Below are positions 19,151 to 30,301 of a DNA stretch of 64,000 nucleotides, one piece after another. This DNA comes from Leguminivora glycinivorella. Lineage: Eukaryota; Arthropoda; Insecta; Lepidoptera; Tortricidae. The stretch lies in NCBI RefSeq assembly GCF_023078275.1, contig NC_062994.1, positions 8,317,545 to 8,381,544 of the forward strand. Direction: 5' to 3'. The position numbers and the translations under genes are program-made. The notes under the pieces were generated by a model, which was given only the letters and a program-made list of their open reading frames with translations, ran no database searches and was not told where the DNA came from. Every line of letters starts with the position of its first letter. Positions within the stretch are counted from its first letter, which is position 1.

Positions 19151-19859
19151 TCAGAGTCGTTAACTTTTAAGGAATATTTGTGTTTTCTGCTCAACGTGTC
19201 TGAGATTAAGTGGCGTATATCAAAAATTCTATACAAATAGCAGCCATTTCACATTTAAGCAGTGAACTATGAACACTGAGTGTCTGCTGGCCTAGCTGAA
19301 ATGACAATCGTCAGACAAATGACAGCAGACAATCGTCAGACAAATGACAGCAGACAATCGTCAGACAGATGATAGCTGAAATGACACACACACAAATGAC
19401 AGCAGTCCACTTAATCGTCAGTTAAGTTTTCAAATTGTTTAAATTTCAATGATTCAAATAAATCATTCAGATTACTTACCTACTAGTTTTAAGGAAGAGC
19501 GGTACCCCTTACCACAGGTATTTGTTTACTTAAAAAGGGGTATCCACAACTAAAGTTATGTAAGTAACTCTTAAAATGAATAAAGAATTTTTAATTTTAA
19601 TTTTTTTTAAAATGACAGGCATTCGAAACTCTGTATGCGTAGCCGAATGAGCAAACGCTCACGAAACGCTCACGATAATAACTTATTCGTAGCTATCTAT
19701 CCCTATCGCTCTTGCGTATTGGCGTGACAGAGCCAGACTACCTATCTGAAGAAATGCCATTCTTCTACGGGGCCTGTTTCGCTGTGTCGTGCCACTACAA
19801 AACAGCGATAGGTAACAAAGCTTCGTCAACTAACTCTCCTCTCGCTTCGCTAAGCATTA
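19151..19859. repeat. Spacer segment with a 26-bp tandem repeat and a partial MITE
   Basis: ACAGCAGACAATCGTCAGAC repeats about three times at 19296-19410. A partial GTAGCCGAATG MITE lies at 19636-19745. The rest is unplaced. Confidence 0.6.
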
Positions 19860-19992
19860 GTGCGTTTTCACATTATCCGATCCGATATCGGATGTCGGAC
19901 CGATATCCCATACATTACAGGCGCCTTCTTGGATTTTTTCTATTGAAATCCTTCCGACTTCCGATATCGGATCGGATAGTGTGAAAACGGAC
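19860..19992. mobile_element. PIF/Harbinger-like MITE with 35-bp terminal inverted repeats
   Basis: Ends GTGCGTTTTCACATTATCCG and complement GTGAAAACGGAC; TTA stands on both sides, the 3-bp TWA target duplication of PIF/Harbinger elements. Other copies: 29825-29930, 40085-40218, 48583-48680, 56371-56506. Confidence 0.75.
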
Positions 19993-20466
19993 TTAAGCAG
20001 ATTGTAACGTTGTCTAGGAACCCCGATAGATCGAGTCAAGCGAATAATATTTACCAACTAGCTTCATGTTGTGAAACTGAAAACAGTGATTCAACACAGA
20101 TAGCTTATCTGGGAACGATCTACTCACATAGAGATATTAGAGATACATTTCATCATTTTATGATTTTAAAAACAACTTGTATAAATTGAAAAGAGCCTGC
20201 CTTAGATGAGACTACACTTTAAGAAGCCAGTACTTTTACACTTTTAAATGTATTCTAAGCCACTAGGTGGCATTAATTGCAGACGTTTCTGCTTGTCAAT
20301 TGTACAAATTATTATTATAAATAAAAAAATCATTTGTGTATTTCAGAAAACATGTTTCATAATATGGCTAGTAGCTCCAAACTTAATAACTAAATAGCTA
20401 TGTGAGACTAATTGAGTAAAAAGTAAAAATTCAATTAAAATGAAACTATTACCTAAGCAAAAAAAA
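19993..20466. other. Foldback spacer, nothing recognised
   Basis: AT-rich; no frame, repeat or regulatory pattern seen beyond short A/T runs. Confidence 0.3.
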
Positions 20467-20655
20467 AGTAAAATAAATTAATAGTTTAAAAAACACTATA
20501 AAACACGCTTTTATAAATGCACGTAAAAGCCAAAAATAAATTATGGATCGTTCAAGTTGTCTCTATTTGTGAGCTGAAGTTTAAAAACTATGTGCTTTTA
20601 ATTATAATATTTGATTGTAAAAGCGTGGGGCGCTGGAACAGGAAAGACTTTTTGT
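20467..20655 (+). repeat. Third copy of part of the arm, inside the spacer
   Basis: It matches 17812-17998 almost base for base in the same orientation, and hence 21046-21235 in reverse. Both edges fall in A- or T-runs (AAAAAAAGTAAAATAAATT; GACTTTTTGT). With the right arm it forms a smaller inner palindrome with a 300-400 bp gap (20656-20952), which itself shows nothing known. Confidence 0.85.
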
Positions 20656-20952
20656 ATAACTTGCTGATAAATCAAATTATGCTATGTTACGGGAAGGAGG
20701 TTACACAGATTGACGCGCTAACTGGAGTTGCAGCATGACTAGTAGGTTCTACATTAAACAGTCAAATCAATTAAAAGTCAGTGTTCAAAGTAGGTACCAG
20801 TTTGTCGAACTCAGACAAAATATGCGCTAGTAGCGAGGAGAGTCGACAGTCACCGACACTTAGAACGCCGCTTTTTTCCTGTAATCAAAGTACGAAAGGG
20901 GAAAGTGTCTACAGTGACAGGATGCAGAGTTCTTGTTCGTGGACGAGATATC

Positions 20953-21597
20953 TGTGGTTCTCTTTGGTAACCCTTAGGCGGCATATGTAAACGTTATGTT
21001 CCTGCAACTTCATTCGCCAGGAAGTTCGGATTAGTATTTGTTTACAAGAAAGTCTTTCCTGTTCCAGCGCCCCACGCTTTTACAATCAAATATTATAATT
21101 AAAAGCACATAGTTTTTAAACTTCAGCTCACAAATAGAGACAACTTGAACGATCCATAATTTATTTTTGGCTTTTACGTGCATTTATAAAAGCGTGTTTT
21201 ATAGTGTTTTTTAAACTATTAATTTATTTTATACTTTTTAGTCATTAATAATGAAATACTTTTAACATTTATACATAAATTTATTTCAAGTAGGCGGATT
21301 TTACATGCCATTTGTGGCTTAACGTGTATATACTTATTGCTAATTGCTACTTAATAATAACTAGCGGCTACCTTCTTATTACGGTATTATCATAAAAATG
21401 TTTATACCTAGTAAGTTATCCGTAAAAGATAGACAATATAGACATGTGCCATCGCGGACTTTTTGAAGACATTAGAGAGACATACTTTCGCCATACATCG
21501 TTTTGAAGCTCTCAGCTAGTGGGATTTTGTTTGACTCGATTAGAAAATATTGTCACATTTCAACTAATTCAAACAAAATTTAAGTATTTCGTTTTTG
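20953..21597 (-). repeat. Inner unique segment of the right arm
   Basis: Reverse complement of 17446-18090. The match begins at TGGTTCTCTTTGGTAACCC, complementary to the left-arm inner edge at about 18090. Confidence 0.85.
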
Positions 21598-23705
21598 CCG
21601 AGCCCCCTTTATTTGCTGTTAAGGGTCACAGGAAAACCATCACCCAACTTATTTTAAATACAACGTTGATCTTTCTTTTATCCGGGGGCTTCGCCCCCGA
21701 GCCCCCTTTGTTTGCTCTTAAAGGTCACAAGAAAACGCTAACCCCACTTATCTTACATACTACGTTGATCTTTCTTTCATGCGGGGGCTTCGCCCCCCGA
21801 GCCCCCTTTGTTTGCTCTTAAAGGTCACAAGAAAACGCTAACCCAACTTATTTTAAATACTACGTTGATCTTTCTTTTATGCGTGGGGGCCTCGCCCCCC
21901 GAGCCCCCCTTTTCGTTACTCTTAAGGGTCACAAGAAAACCCTAACCCAACTTATTTTAAATACTACGTTGATCTTTCTTTTATGCGGGGGGCTTCGCCC
22001 CCCGAGCCCCCCTTTTCGTTACTCTTAAGGGTCACAAGAAAACCCTAACCCAACTTATTTTAAATACAACGTTAATCTTTCTTTTATGCGGGGGGCTTCG
22101 CCCCCCGAGCCCCCCTTTGTTTGCTCTTAAAGGTCACAAGAAAACGCTAACCCAACTTACTTTAAATACTACGTTAATCTTTCTTTTATGCGGGGGCTTC
22201 GCCCCCCGAGCCCCCCTTTTCGTTACCCTTAAGGGTCACAAGAAAACCCTAACCCAACTTATTTTAAATACAACGTTAATCTTTCTTTTATGCGGGGGGC
22301 TTCGCCCCCCGAGCCCCCCTTTGTTTGCTCTTAAAGGTCACAAGAAAACGCTAACCCAACTTATTTTAAATACTACGTTAATCTTTCTTTTATGCGGGGG
22401 CTTCGCCCCCGAGCCCCCTTTTCGTTACCCTTAAGGGTAACAAGAAAACCCTAACCCAACTTATTTTAAATACAACGTTGATCTTTCTTTTATGCGGGGG
22501 GCTTCGCCCCCCGAGCCCCCCTTTGTTTGCTCTTAAAGGTCACAAGAAAACGCTAACCCAACTTATCTTAAATACTACGTTGATCTTTCTTTCATGCGGG
22601 GCTTCGCCCCCGAGCCCCCTTTGTTTGCTCTTAAAGGTCACAAGAAAACGCTAACCCAACTTATTCTAAATACTACGTTGATCTTTCTTTCATGCGGGGG
22701 CTTCGCCCCCGAGCCCCCTTTTCGTTACTCTTAAGGGTAACAAGAAAACCCTAACCCAACTTATTTTAAATACAACGTTGATCTTTCTTTTATGCGGGGG
22801 GCTTCGCCCCCCGAGCCCCCCTTCGTTTGCTCTGAAACGTCACAAGAAAACGCTAACCCAACTTATTTTAAATACAACGTTAATTTTTCTTTTATGCGGG
22901 GGGCTTCGCCCCCCGAGCCCCCCTTTTTGTTACTCTTAAGGGTAACAAGAAAACCCTAACCCAACTTATTTTAAATACAACGTTTATCTTTATTTTATGC
23001 GGGGGCTTCGCCCCCGAGCCCCCTTTGTTTGCTCTTAAAGGTCACAAGAAAACGCTAACCCAACTTATTTTAAATACAACGTTGATCTTTCTTTTATGCG
23101 GGGGCTTCGCCCCCGAGCCCCCTTTGTTTGCTCTGAAACGTCACAAGAAAACGCTAACCCAACTTATTTTAAATACAACGTTAATTTTTCTTTTATGCGG
23201 GGGGCTTCGCCCCCCGAGCCCCCCTTTTCGTTACTCTTAAGGGTAACAAGAAAACCCTAACCCAACTTATTTTAAATACAACGTTTATCTTTATTTTATG
23301 CGGGGGCTTCGCCCCCCGAGCCCCCCTTTGTTTGCTCTTAAAGGTCACAAGAAAACGCTAACCCAACTTATCTTAAATACTACGTTGATCTTTCTTTCAT
23401 GCGGGGGGCTTCGCCCCCCGAGCCCCCCTTTGTTTGCTCTTAAAGTCACAAGAAAACGCTAACCCAACTTATTCTAAATACTACATTGATCTTTTTTTTC
23501 ATGCGGGGGCTTCGCCCCCGAGCCCCCTTTTCTTTACTCTTAAGGATCACAAGAAAACCTTAACCCAACTTATTTTAAATACAACGTTGATCTTTCTTTT
23601 ATGCGGGGGCTTCGCCCCCGAGCCCCCTTTGTTTGCTCTGAAAGGTCACAAGAAAACGCTAACCCAACTTATTTTAAATACTACGTTGATCTTTCTTTCA
23701 TGCTT
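21598..23705 (-). repeat. Right tandem array, 21 units of about 100 bp
   Basis: Reverse orientation of the left array: GGGGGCTTCGCCCCC hairpins, AACCCAACTTATTTTAAATAC and alternating ACAACGTT/ACTACGTT variants. The array decays at its outer end (shorter hairpin at 23,700, CCCCCTCGAGCCCCCCCCCC). Long open frames such as those at 22.1 and 23.0 kb are repeat artefacts. Confidence 0.95.
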
Positions 23706-23741
23706 CCCCCTCGAGCCCCCCCCCCTTTTTCTGTTCTTATC

Positions 23742-24362
23742 TTCCGGCACCATCATCAGGCCTTGAAACCTAATCGTAGTCATAGTTCATTACAAGACTT
23801 TTCTAAGAAGCCCAAAAACAGCTATGATACGATGTTCCATCATGTAGTTCCAGTTCATATCTTCCGGCTCCATTATCAGACCTTGAAACCTAATCGTAGT
23901 CAAAGTTCATTACAAGACTTTTCTAAGAAGCCCAAAAACAGCTATGATACGATGTTCCATCATGTAGTTCCAGTTCATATCTTCCGGCTCCATCATCAGA
24001 CCTTGAAACCTAATCGTAGTCAAAGTTCATTACAAGACTTTTCTAAGAAGCCCAAAAACAGCTATGATACGATGTTTCCATCATGTAGTTCCAGCTCATA
24101 TCTTCCGGCTCCATCATCAGACCTTGAAACCTAATTGTAGTCAAAGTTCATTACAAGACTTTCCAAAGAAGCCCAAAAACAGCTATGATACGATGTTCCA
24201 TCATGTAGTTCCAGTTCATATCTTCCGGCTCCATCATCAGACCTTGTAACCTAATTGTAGTCAAAGTTCATTACAAGACTTTTCTAAGAAACCCAAAAAC
24301 GACTATGATACGATGTTCCATCATGTAGTTCCAGTTCATATCTTCCGACTCCATCATCAGAT
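23742..24362 (+). repeat. 120-bp tandem repeat, about five units
   Basis: CTTGAAACCTAAT recurs at 23762, 23882, 24002, 24123 and 24243. Because 120 is divisible by three, one frame stays open over several units and encodes a 40-residue repeat (SLQDFSKKPKNSYDTMF inside). It abuts a retroposon tail, so it is more likely an expanded internal part of a transposon than a gene. Confidence 0.85.
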
Positions 24363-24747
24363 CAGCTCAACAGTACCATATTATTGTATTGTCATCGGAA
24401 CTACATATAGCTGCCAATTTTCATTACGCTACGACTCCTGGAAGATGGTTAAATTAGCTTCCTTAGATTCCATTACATACATAGTTACATACACGACGAC
24501 CTAATAAAAGCGTGTTAAAAAGTCAAGTACCTAAAAGTGTACCTAATGTTCGATACGTCGGGATGAATTGCCAATTCATTATAGGTACGCGATATAATCC
24601 GTTTTCATAGTTTTATTTCATGAGTAACTATCGCGGTAACCGAAGACAATAAAAATAAAATAAAATAAAACATTGACACAAAACAATAATAATTATAAAT
24701 TTATTAAAACTCTTGCATTCGGTCGTGTTTTAATTTACCGCCATTTT
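24363..24747 (+). repeat. Two retroposon 3' tails, degraded
   Basis: ATCAGATCAGCTC..ATTGTCATCG to about 24,540 resembles the copy at 28031-28220. GAGTAACTATCGCGGTAACC..ACAATAAAAATAAAA at 24,625-24,675 resembles a LINE tail, with a related piece near 43,540. Confidence 0.5.
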
Positions 24748-24850
24748 TTTTTTTTAGTATGAATAGGTAGACGTTTGACCACGATCACACCTGCATGATG
24801 GTAAGTGATGATGCGGTCTACGGTGGAGCATGAGATACCTATTTACTCTG
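24748..24850. repeat. Dispersed moth repeat (GATGGTAAGTGATGATGCGG), copy 1
   Basis: AGTATGAATAGGTAGACG follows a T-run and leads into GTGATGATGCGGTCTACGG. A longer copy is at 63180-63350. Confidence 0.6.
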
Positions 24851-25080
24851 CACTTGTAATAATTTTAATGTCGGGCAAGTTCCCTATACCTACCTACAGT
24901 ACATACTTACAACTGGACCACCTAATCACCATCCGATCTCTCAATTTCCAGCCGATTTCACGACACCTGTCATCTCAAGTGCCACATGACAGCTGTCAGA
25001 TAAGCGCCCAATATGAATTATTTGCTTTTTAAAACCTGTTTATCTCGTATTTGGCAGATAAGAGATGTGGGGTTTTTGCT
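24851..25080. other. Intergenic, nothing recognised
   Basis: Mixed composition, no frame with coding character. Confidence 0.25.
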
Positions 25081-25208
25081 AAAATGACATTTCGCACATA
25101 AATTCCGAAAAACTCATTGGTGCGAGCCGGGAGCCGGGGTTCGAACCCGCGACCTCCGGAACGAAAGCACGTACTTACCGCTAGGCTATATATATACCAG
25201 CGCTTTTA
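25081..25208 (-). mobile_element. tRNA-headed SINE family 1, 5' part
   Basis: Minus strand: TAGCCTAGCGGTAAGTACG (A-box region), GCGGGTTCGAACCC (B box), then the GCGAAATGTCATTT body. Truncated before the 3' half that is present at 34.3 and 58.2 kb. A CA-rich microsatellite follows at 25,277-25,368. Confidence 0.8.
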
Positions 25209-25483
25209 GCTCACCGATAGTATTTGCCTAAATTACCAGATAAATACCTCCACGCTCCAATTCCCACAGATTTGCGTCGACTTTCACACACACACATTAC
25301 TAACTTCCATATGTCCACAACTCACTCACACACACATTATCAACCTCACACACACACACATTATCGTGCGATACCGCGAGTCAACAGTATGGTGATGCTG
25401 GTGTAATCTATATTTTTAATCGACCAGTGCAAATACCAATGAGAACGGCAAATATACAGGTGTACGCGTGCGACTGTTATACT

Positions 25484-25966
25484 TTTATTACGATACAAGT
25501 GCGGTAAAGAGGAAGTGCGAAACGAATGGTGATAAATAAATAGTACGTTACGATACAAGTGCAAAAAAAGGAAGTTCGAAACGGCGATAAATTAAAACAC
25601 AACCGAAGAGAGAGAGTGAATGTCCTTTTCGCACGTGTATCGTACGACGTTTTTCACTACAGGTGGCCCTCCGAAGTTTCGACCTGACATATAATGAACC
25701 ACTTCTTGCAATAGTGCGTAAAATACACACCATCTGTACACTACTAAAATAGTACATTACGATACAAGTGCGTAAAAAAGGAAGTTTGAAACGAGTGGCG
25801 ATAAATTAAAACACGACCTAAGGGAGTGTTTTAAATCATAACGAGTTACGAATGTCCTTTTCGCACGTGTATCGTACGACGTTTTTCAGTACAGATGGCC
25901 CTCCGAACTTTCGACCTGACATATAATGAACCATTTCTCGCACTACAGTTTTACAGTACATGAGCA
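25484..25966. repeat. Cluster of ACATTACGATACAAGTGCG elements
   Basis: Two and a half tandem copies, each with a CGATACAAGTGCG start, GAAACGAGTGGCGATAAATT, CGCACGTGTATCGTACGACG and CCGAAGTTTCGACCTG. Further copies: 26340-26515, 28236-28468 and a fragment at 50345-50412. Confidence 0.75.
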
Positions 25967-26300
25967 TTTATTTTTTTTGCCACTTTTTATAAAGTGTGAT
26001 ATTTTTGAAAAAAAAAAAATGCTATTTCTACTCAGAATAATTACTAGCTTTTTCAATCTTAGTAGTTAAAAAAATTGTCCCATACGATTTTTTCTTATTT
26101 TGTTACTTACCATTTTCCGTATATGTTGTATGGGGTAACAACAGAGGAAAGTAACAAAAATGTATGGAAATTCTGGGACACTTTGTGTCTCCCAGTGAGA
26201 TTGAAAGTACTCGTGATTCTGAGTACAATTGACCTAAAATTCCCTAAAACAATCAAAATTTTTTTATTGGCAAAAAAAAAGAAATGCTCACATTATGGCC
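25967..26300 (+). mobile_element. Dispersed element with GAGCATTT ends, copy 1
   Basis: TGAGCATTTATTTTTTTTGC at the left and AAGAAATGCTCA at the right are inverted ends; the interior has GGGACACTTTGTGTCTCCCA. An opposite-orientation copy lies at 35645-36003. Confidence 0.7.
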
Positions 26301-26339
26301 ATTACAGTTTTGACATAGTTGCGTAATATGTTCAATATC

Positions 26340-26690
26340 GAACTAGTGCGGTAATATAGCGCCATGCGTACTGTAATAGTACATTACTGTGTGTGTGTGT
26401 ATCGTACGACGTTTTTCAGTACAGATGAGCCTCCGAAGTTTCGACCTGGCATATAATGAACCACTTCTCGAACTAGTGCGTAAAAAAACGACCATCTGTA
26501 CTGAAAATATTGTTATTTGTTGACTGAATCACATGCATACAATCGTATTATCGTAATGTGTTTGTGAATTTTGTGATACCACGAGTCAACATCAACAGCA
26601 TTACGTTGGTAATCTATCTTTTAACCGGCCAGTGCAAATAGCAATGAGAAATATAAACAAACAGGTGGATAAGCGTGATTTATTATACTA
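26340..26690. repeat. ACATTACGATACAAGTGCG family copy plus unplaced sequence
   Basis: 26340-26515 has ATCGTACGACGTTTTTCAGT and CCGAAGTTTCGACCTG; 26516-26690 includes GACCGGCCAGTGCAAATA-like text shared with 25,430 but no gene. Confidence 0.6.
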
Positions 26691-26845
26691 CATGCTTTTG
26701 CCCGCCGCTTCGCTCGCGTTAGAAAGAGACAAAAAGTCTCTCCATCCCTTCAATTATCTTCACTTAAAAAATCACGGCAATTCGTCGCTCTGTTTTGCCG
26801 TGAAAGACAGACAAACAAACAGACACACGCTTTCCCATTTATGAT
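26691..26845 (+). repeat. LINE-type 3' fragment (TTTTGCCCGCCGCTTCGCTCG)
   Basis: A very common lepidopteran repeat, also at 34696-34845 and 54577-54808, all in the same orientation and ending near a GACAGACAAAC run. Confidence 0.7.
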
Positions 26846-27399
26846 ATTAATTTGCGTATAGTAGCGTATATGGTTAGGGGCTGAGGTAAACAGTTAACGT
26901 AGCCTATGGGCGCAAGCAAATCGAGAAGTATTTCCGTAAAATATCTAGGTACTTAGTTGTTATTTGCTGTGGGTTTCTGTAAGTTTTGTGGAAGATGCAT
27001 TGCTCAGTTCATTTAGACTATATTAAATGACTGTTACGCCGCGTCTTGCGTGAGCGACGAACCCGCGACGGCGACGCGATGCGATGCGATGCGACGAAAT
27101 CAAACCTTCTATCTCTATGGACTTGTCTTAGGTGGGCGACGGAACGCGATGGCGATGCGACGCGACGAACTAGCGATGAACATGCGAATGTTAAGCGACG
27201 CGATGCGAGATGATCAAACCGCTGTGTTCATATGCGTAAGCGACGGCCCGCGACGGCCCGCGACGGCGATGCGACGCGATGCGATGGCGATGGGCGCGCG
27301 ATCTTACGTAGTGAAAGGTACCTCATGAAACAAATAAAGTGAGTTTCGTGACTTCAGTTAGTTAAGTGCAAGAACGATATAATACGGGTCTGACAAAGC
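26846..27399. repeat. Low-complexity CGACG/CGATG region
   Basis: 27046-27300 is built from GCGACGGCGATGCGACGCGATGC-like words in irregular order, strikingly CpG-rich against an AT-rich surround. An open frame through it is rich in Arg/Asp/Met only because of the words. No known family. Confidence 0.6.
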
Positions 27400-27650
27400 C
27401 CATACAAAAAAGCGTACCCCTGAAATGTACATGGGCCTTTTATGCTTAAAACTAGATGGCGCTGTTCGCAGCCTGGAAGTGACCAGAATCATATTTTCCT
27501 CAAATATGTTTGTGTGTTTTTATTTTTTATATATTTCTTTATTTTAATATTTTTAATATCATGATATCGAGTCAATACACATTTTGAAAAAAAAAAAAAA
27601 TGTAGGCATCATCAGTGTAGTTATGATAGTATTTAATAGGTGGCGCTAAA
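27400..27650 (+). repeat. Dispersed repeat, opposite copy at 54840-55130
   Basis: CCCATACAAAAAAGCGTACCCC, ACTAGATGGCGCTGTTCG and ATCATCAGTGTAGTTATGAT all recur in reverse complement at 54.8-55.1 kb. Confidence 0.75.
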
Positions 27651-28235
27651 AAATCGAGATACGATTTTTTTGTATGAAGTATGTAAATCCTATACATATA
27701 AATACAAATGAAAGACTAACCGATTCGTAGTGTGTTCCAATTTCTAAAACATTACGCTGTGGCTGCGAACAAATTTTGTCGATTAAAAACTCAAAACACA
27801 CCTCTTTTAATGATCATCCGCATATTGAAAACTGGTTAAAATTACAGTGTGAGTTTATGACACGGACGAAATGAGTTTCACTAAAGTTTAGGCTGTTTGC
27901 GAACAAAAAAATCACCTCTCGTTTTGGAAAAAATTAGAGTGAGTTTTATCGTTTCACTATAAGTACCTTTCTTTCAACAATCATCTGCTGCTTTCCGAGG
28001 TGTTTCTAAAAACCCGTCACTCGATGGGGATACGACGTTTCATAACAGAGTTCCTATGACCACCTTTCTGCTCCATCATCAGATCAGCTCCTTGTAATAT
28101 TGCATTGTCACGTAATTTACATATGTGTGCAAAATTTCATCTCAATGAGAAACCGGGAAGTGGGTCAAATTTAGCTTCTACGTTTTGTTTTAACGCACAC
28201 TAACATACTAACAAGGCAAGTTGAATAAAAGCTTG
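27651..28235 (+). repeat. Unplaced sequence and a retroposon 3' tail
   Basis: 28031-28220 (CCATCATCAGATCAGCTCC, AACCGGGAAGTGGGTCAAAT) is a tail related to 24363. The 27651-28030 part shows no gene or known repeat. Confidence 0.5.
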
Positions 28236-28468
28236 TAAAATAGTACATTACGATACAAGTGCGTAAAAAAGGAAGTTCGAAACGAGTGGCGATAAATTAA
28301 AACACGCGAAGGGATGTTTTAAATCGACACAGTTATTTCCTTTTCGCACGTGTATCGTACGACGTTTTTCAATACAGATGCCCCTCCGAAGTTTCGACCT
28401 GTCATGTAATGAACCACTTATCGCACTAGTGCGCATAAAAAACACCATCTGTACTGAAAAATAGGTTT
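28236..28468. repeat. ACATTACGATACAAGTGCG element, single copy
   Basis: Full unit from TAGTACATTACGATACAAG to CACCATCTGTACTGAAAAAT, the best-preserved copy in the window. Confidence 0.75.
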
Positions 28469-29234
28469 ATTTACTGTAAACGCTGATGTATTCAGTATTC
28501 ACAAGAGATATTTGAAGCGACCCTTAAATGATCCCTTATTCGTTGAAAATATTTGAAATACAACCTGTTTTTATTGAATTCCGTTAACTTTAAGGAAATT
28601 TTAACTTTTAGATCAAATACAATTCATTTCTCTAAGAAACTAGCGTCTTAACTCTTACGGTTATCGAGTTATTCAAAAAATAAATATAATTACTGAACAC
28701 GTGTGTGACAGCCTTTACCAATTCCTAATGTTATTTGTTTTGACATGTGCCGTCAATCGCTTGACACTAACTTGAATGTTATTCTTAAGGGGTCATATCA
28801 CTATACTATATATATATTTACTATATATATTTATTATATTACTTTATTTATTATACTTGTACTAATGTATTCTGTGATTTATTTTTGAAATGAAATTTTT
28901 TTTGACTAAAAGTGATATACAGGGTGGTCCCTGATAATGAACCTAGCTACGTGTCGAATTTAAGGGAATACAAAAAGAAAAAACGCTGTATAGGTACAAA
29001 ACTAAATTTTTCGTGTCCCAAGTCCGGGCCCGCGCGAACAACAGCACTTGATTAACGCCACCGCAGCCCTCCCGCTCGCACACACCTCTCGCTCACACAA
29101 GTAGCTTCACGCCGGATCCTCTTCATTTGTAGGACCATGCTAACTTTCCGTTGGGTTTAGTCACTCATGCGATGCAAAATATAAATATGACGATTATAAG
29201 TTATAAGTAGTATATTGGCAACACTTAGGTTAAC
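28469..29234. other. Intergenic, with the start of a TATACAGGGTG repeat
   Basis: TATACAGGGTGGTCC at 28,917 is a common lepidopteran repeat start; a GC-rich stretch follows to about 29,150. No coding frame. Confidence 0.35.
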
Positions 29235-29535
29235 AAAGAGGATCAAGTATTATAGAGAGTGACTGTCAAAGTAAAATGTGTAATCACAGTCCATAGACTG
29301 CCATCTCTCGACACAGGCTTAAAACTTTTGAACCTCAGTTTTGACAATTTGGCCCATATTCTTAGCTTGATATGTGTTAAAATGTCAAACATTAATAGTA
29401 GCGCCATCTAGCTGAGCGTCCCCAAAGGTGTGTCGCCGTCTCGTCTAGGTCACCGTACCTTTTTCTGTATGGTTTTGAGGTACGTTTTTTTTCTTAGACT
29501 TTATCTGTCTATACGGAGTTACACATGTCTTTGGG
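29235..29535 (+). repeat. AAAGAGGATC(G/A)AGTATT 300-bp family, copy 1
   Basis: Begins AACAAAGAGGATCAAGTATT and ends TTATCTGTCTATACGGAGTT. Other copies: 38703-38905 (-), 39765-40050 (-), 57466-58130 (+, interrupted), 60250-60540 (-). Probably a nonautonomous transposon. Confidence 0.75.
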
Positions 29536-30301
29536 TTAACTGATCGAGGTACACTTAATAGCTACAGTGAGCTTCAAAATTGCATGGAGTGATTATGAAT
29601 CAGTTCATTGATAAATTGGCCATGCACTTATGCAGATCACTGTACCTACTCCCTACACATCATACAACGCATTATTTTGAGACACAAGCCCTATAATAGT
29701 TTTATTAATTTTATCGGCCAAAAACAGGGTTAAAAAATTTTCCTCAAACTCCTTAAGATTGTAAACTGAAAATTTAAAACAAATGCCTTATTTTTATAAC
29801 ACTTCTCATAAAATGGACCTTAAGTGCGTTTTCACATTATCCGATCCGATATCGGATGTAGGAAAGATTTCAAACTTTTCAAAGGCGAAAATCAAAGATG
29901 GCGGCCTAAGTATATGGGATATCCGTACTAAGACGAATTCCAGTGAAAGGATACGTAATAAATGTACTTAATCCAGAATCGAACCCGCCCTTTACTTCCT
30001 CCACCAAGCTCAGGGGAGCAGTTTAGTACAAAAGTGGTGTTCTTGTCTTTAATTTGTCCGGAGATCGCTGACGGCGCCGCTAGCGCGGGAGCAGGCACTG
30101 AAAAATCACCTTTAAATATTACGTGTAAGGCCTGAGTGCACGCGCATATCGGGCGAGCAGCGGAGCGGGGCGTGCGACGTGCATGTCAAACAATTGAAGC
30201 TCATATAAGTGTTCGAGCTGAGTGTCGACTCAGGCTTTACGAGTACACTATAAGGGGTGTCTATTAAGATACCTACCTGAGAAGGAGGAGAGGAGGGGGT
30301 C
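29536..30301. mobile_element. Half of a PIF-like MITE and a separate 116-bp MITE
   Basis: 29825-29930 keeps the left half of the GTGCGTTTTCACATT MITE. 30125-30240 has inverted ends GTAAGGCCTGAGT and ACTCAGGCTTTAC around a GC-rich centre. The remainder is unplaced. Confidence 0.55.

Larger units (their letters stand above)
15763..23705. mobile_element. Foldback-like giant inverted repeat (arms 2.3-2.7 kb, spacer 2.86 kb)
   Basis: Left arm 15763-18090 and right arm 20953-23705 are reverse complements. Each consists of an outer tandem array and an inner unique segment. Comparing the TTG/TAG variant that follows AAC in each unit, and the rare AAACG unit, gives the same order for 17 units counted from the centre outwards; the right arm carries four more. 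This layout (long inverted repeats made of short direct repeats) recalls Drosophila FB/Galileo foldback transposons. No transposase ORF is present. An inverted duplication of a satellite block is the alternative. Confidence 0.75.
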
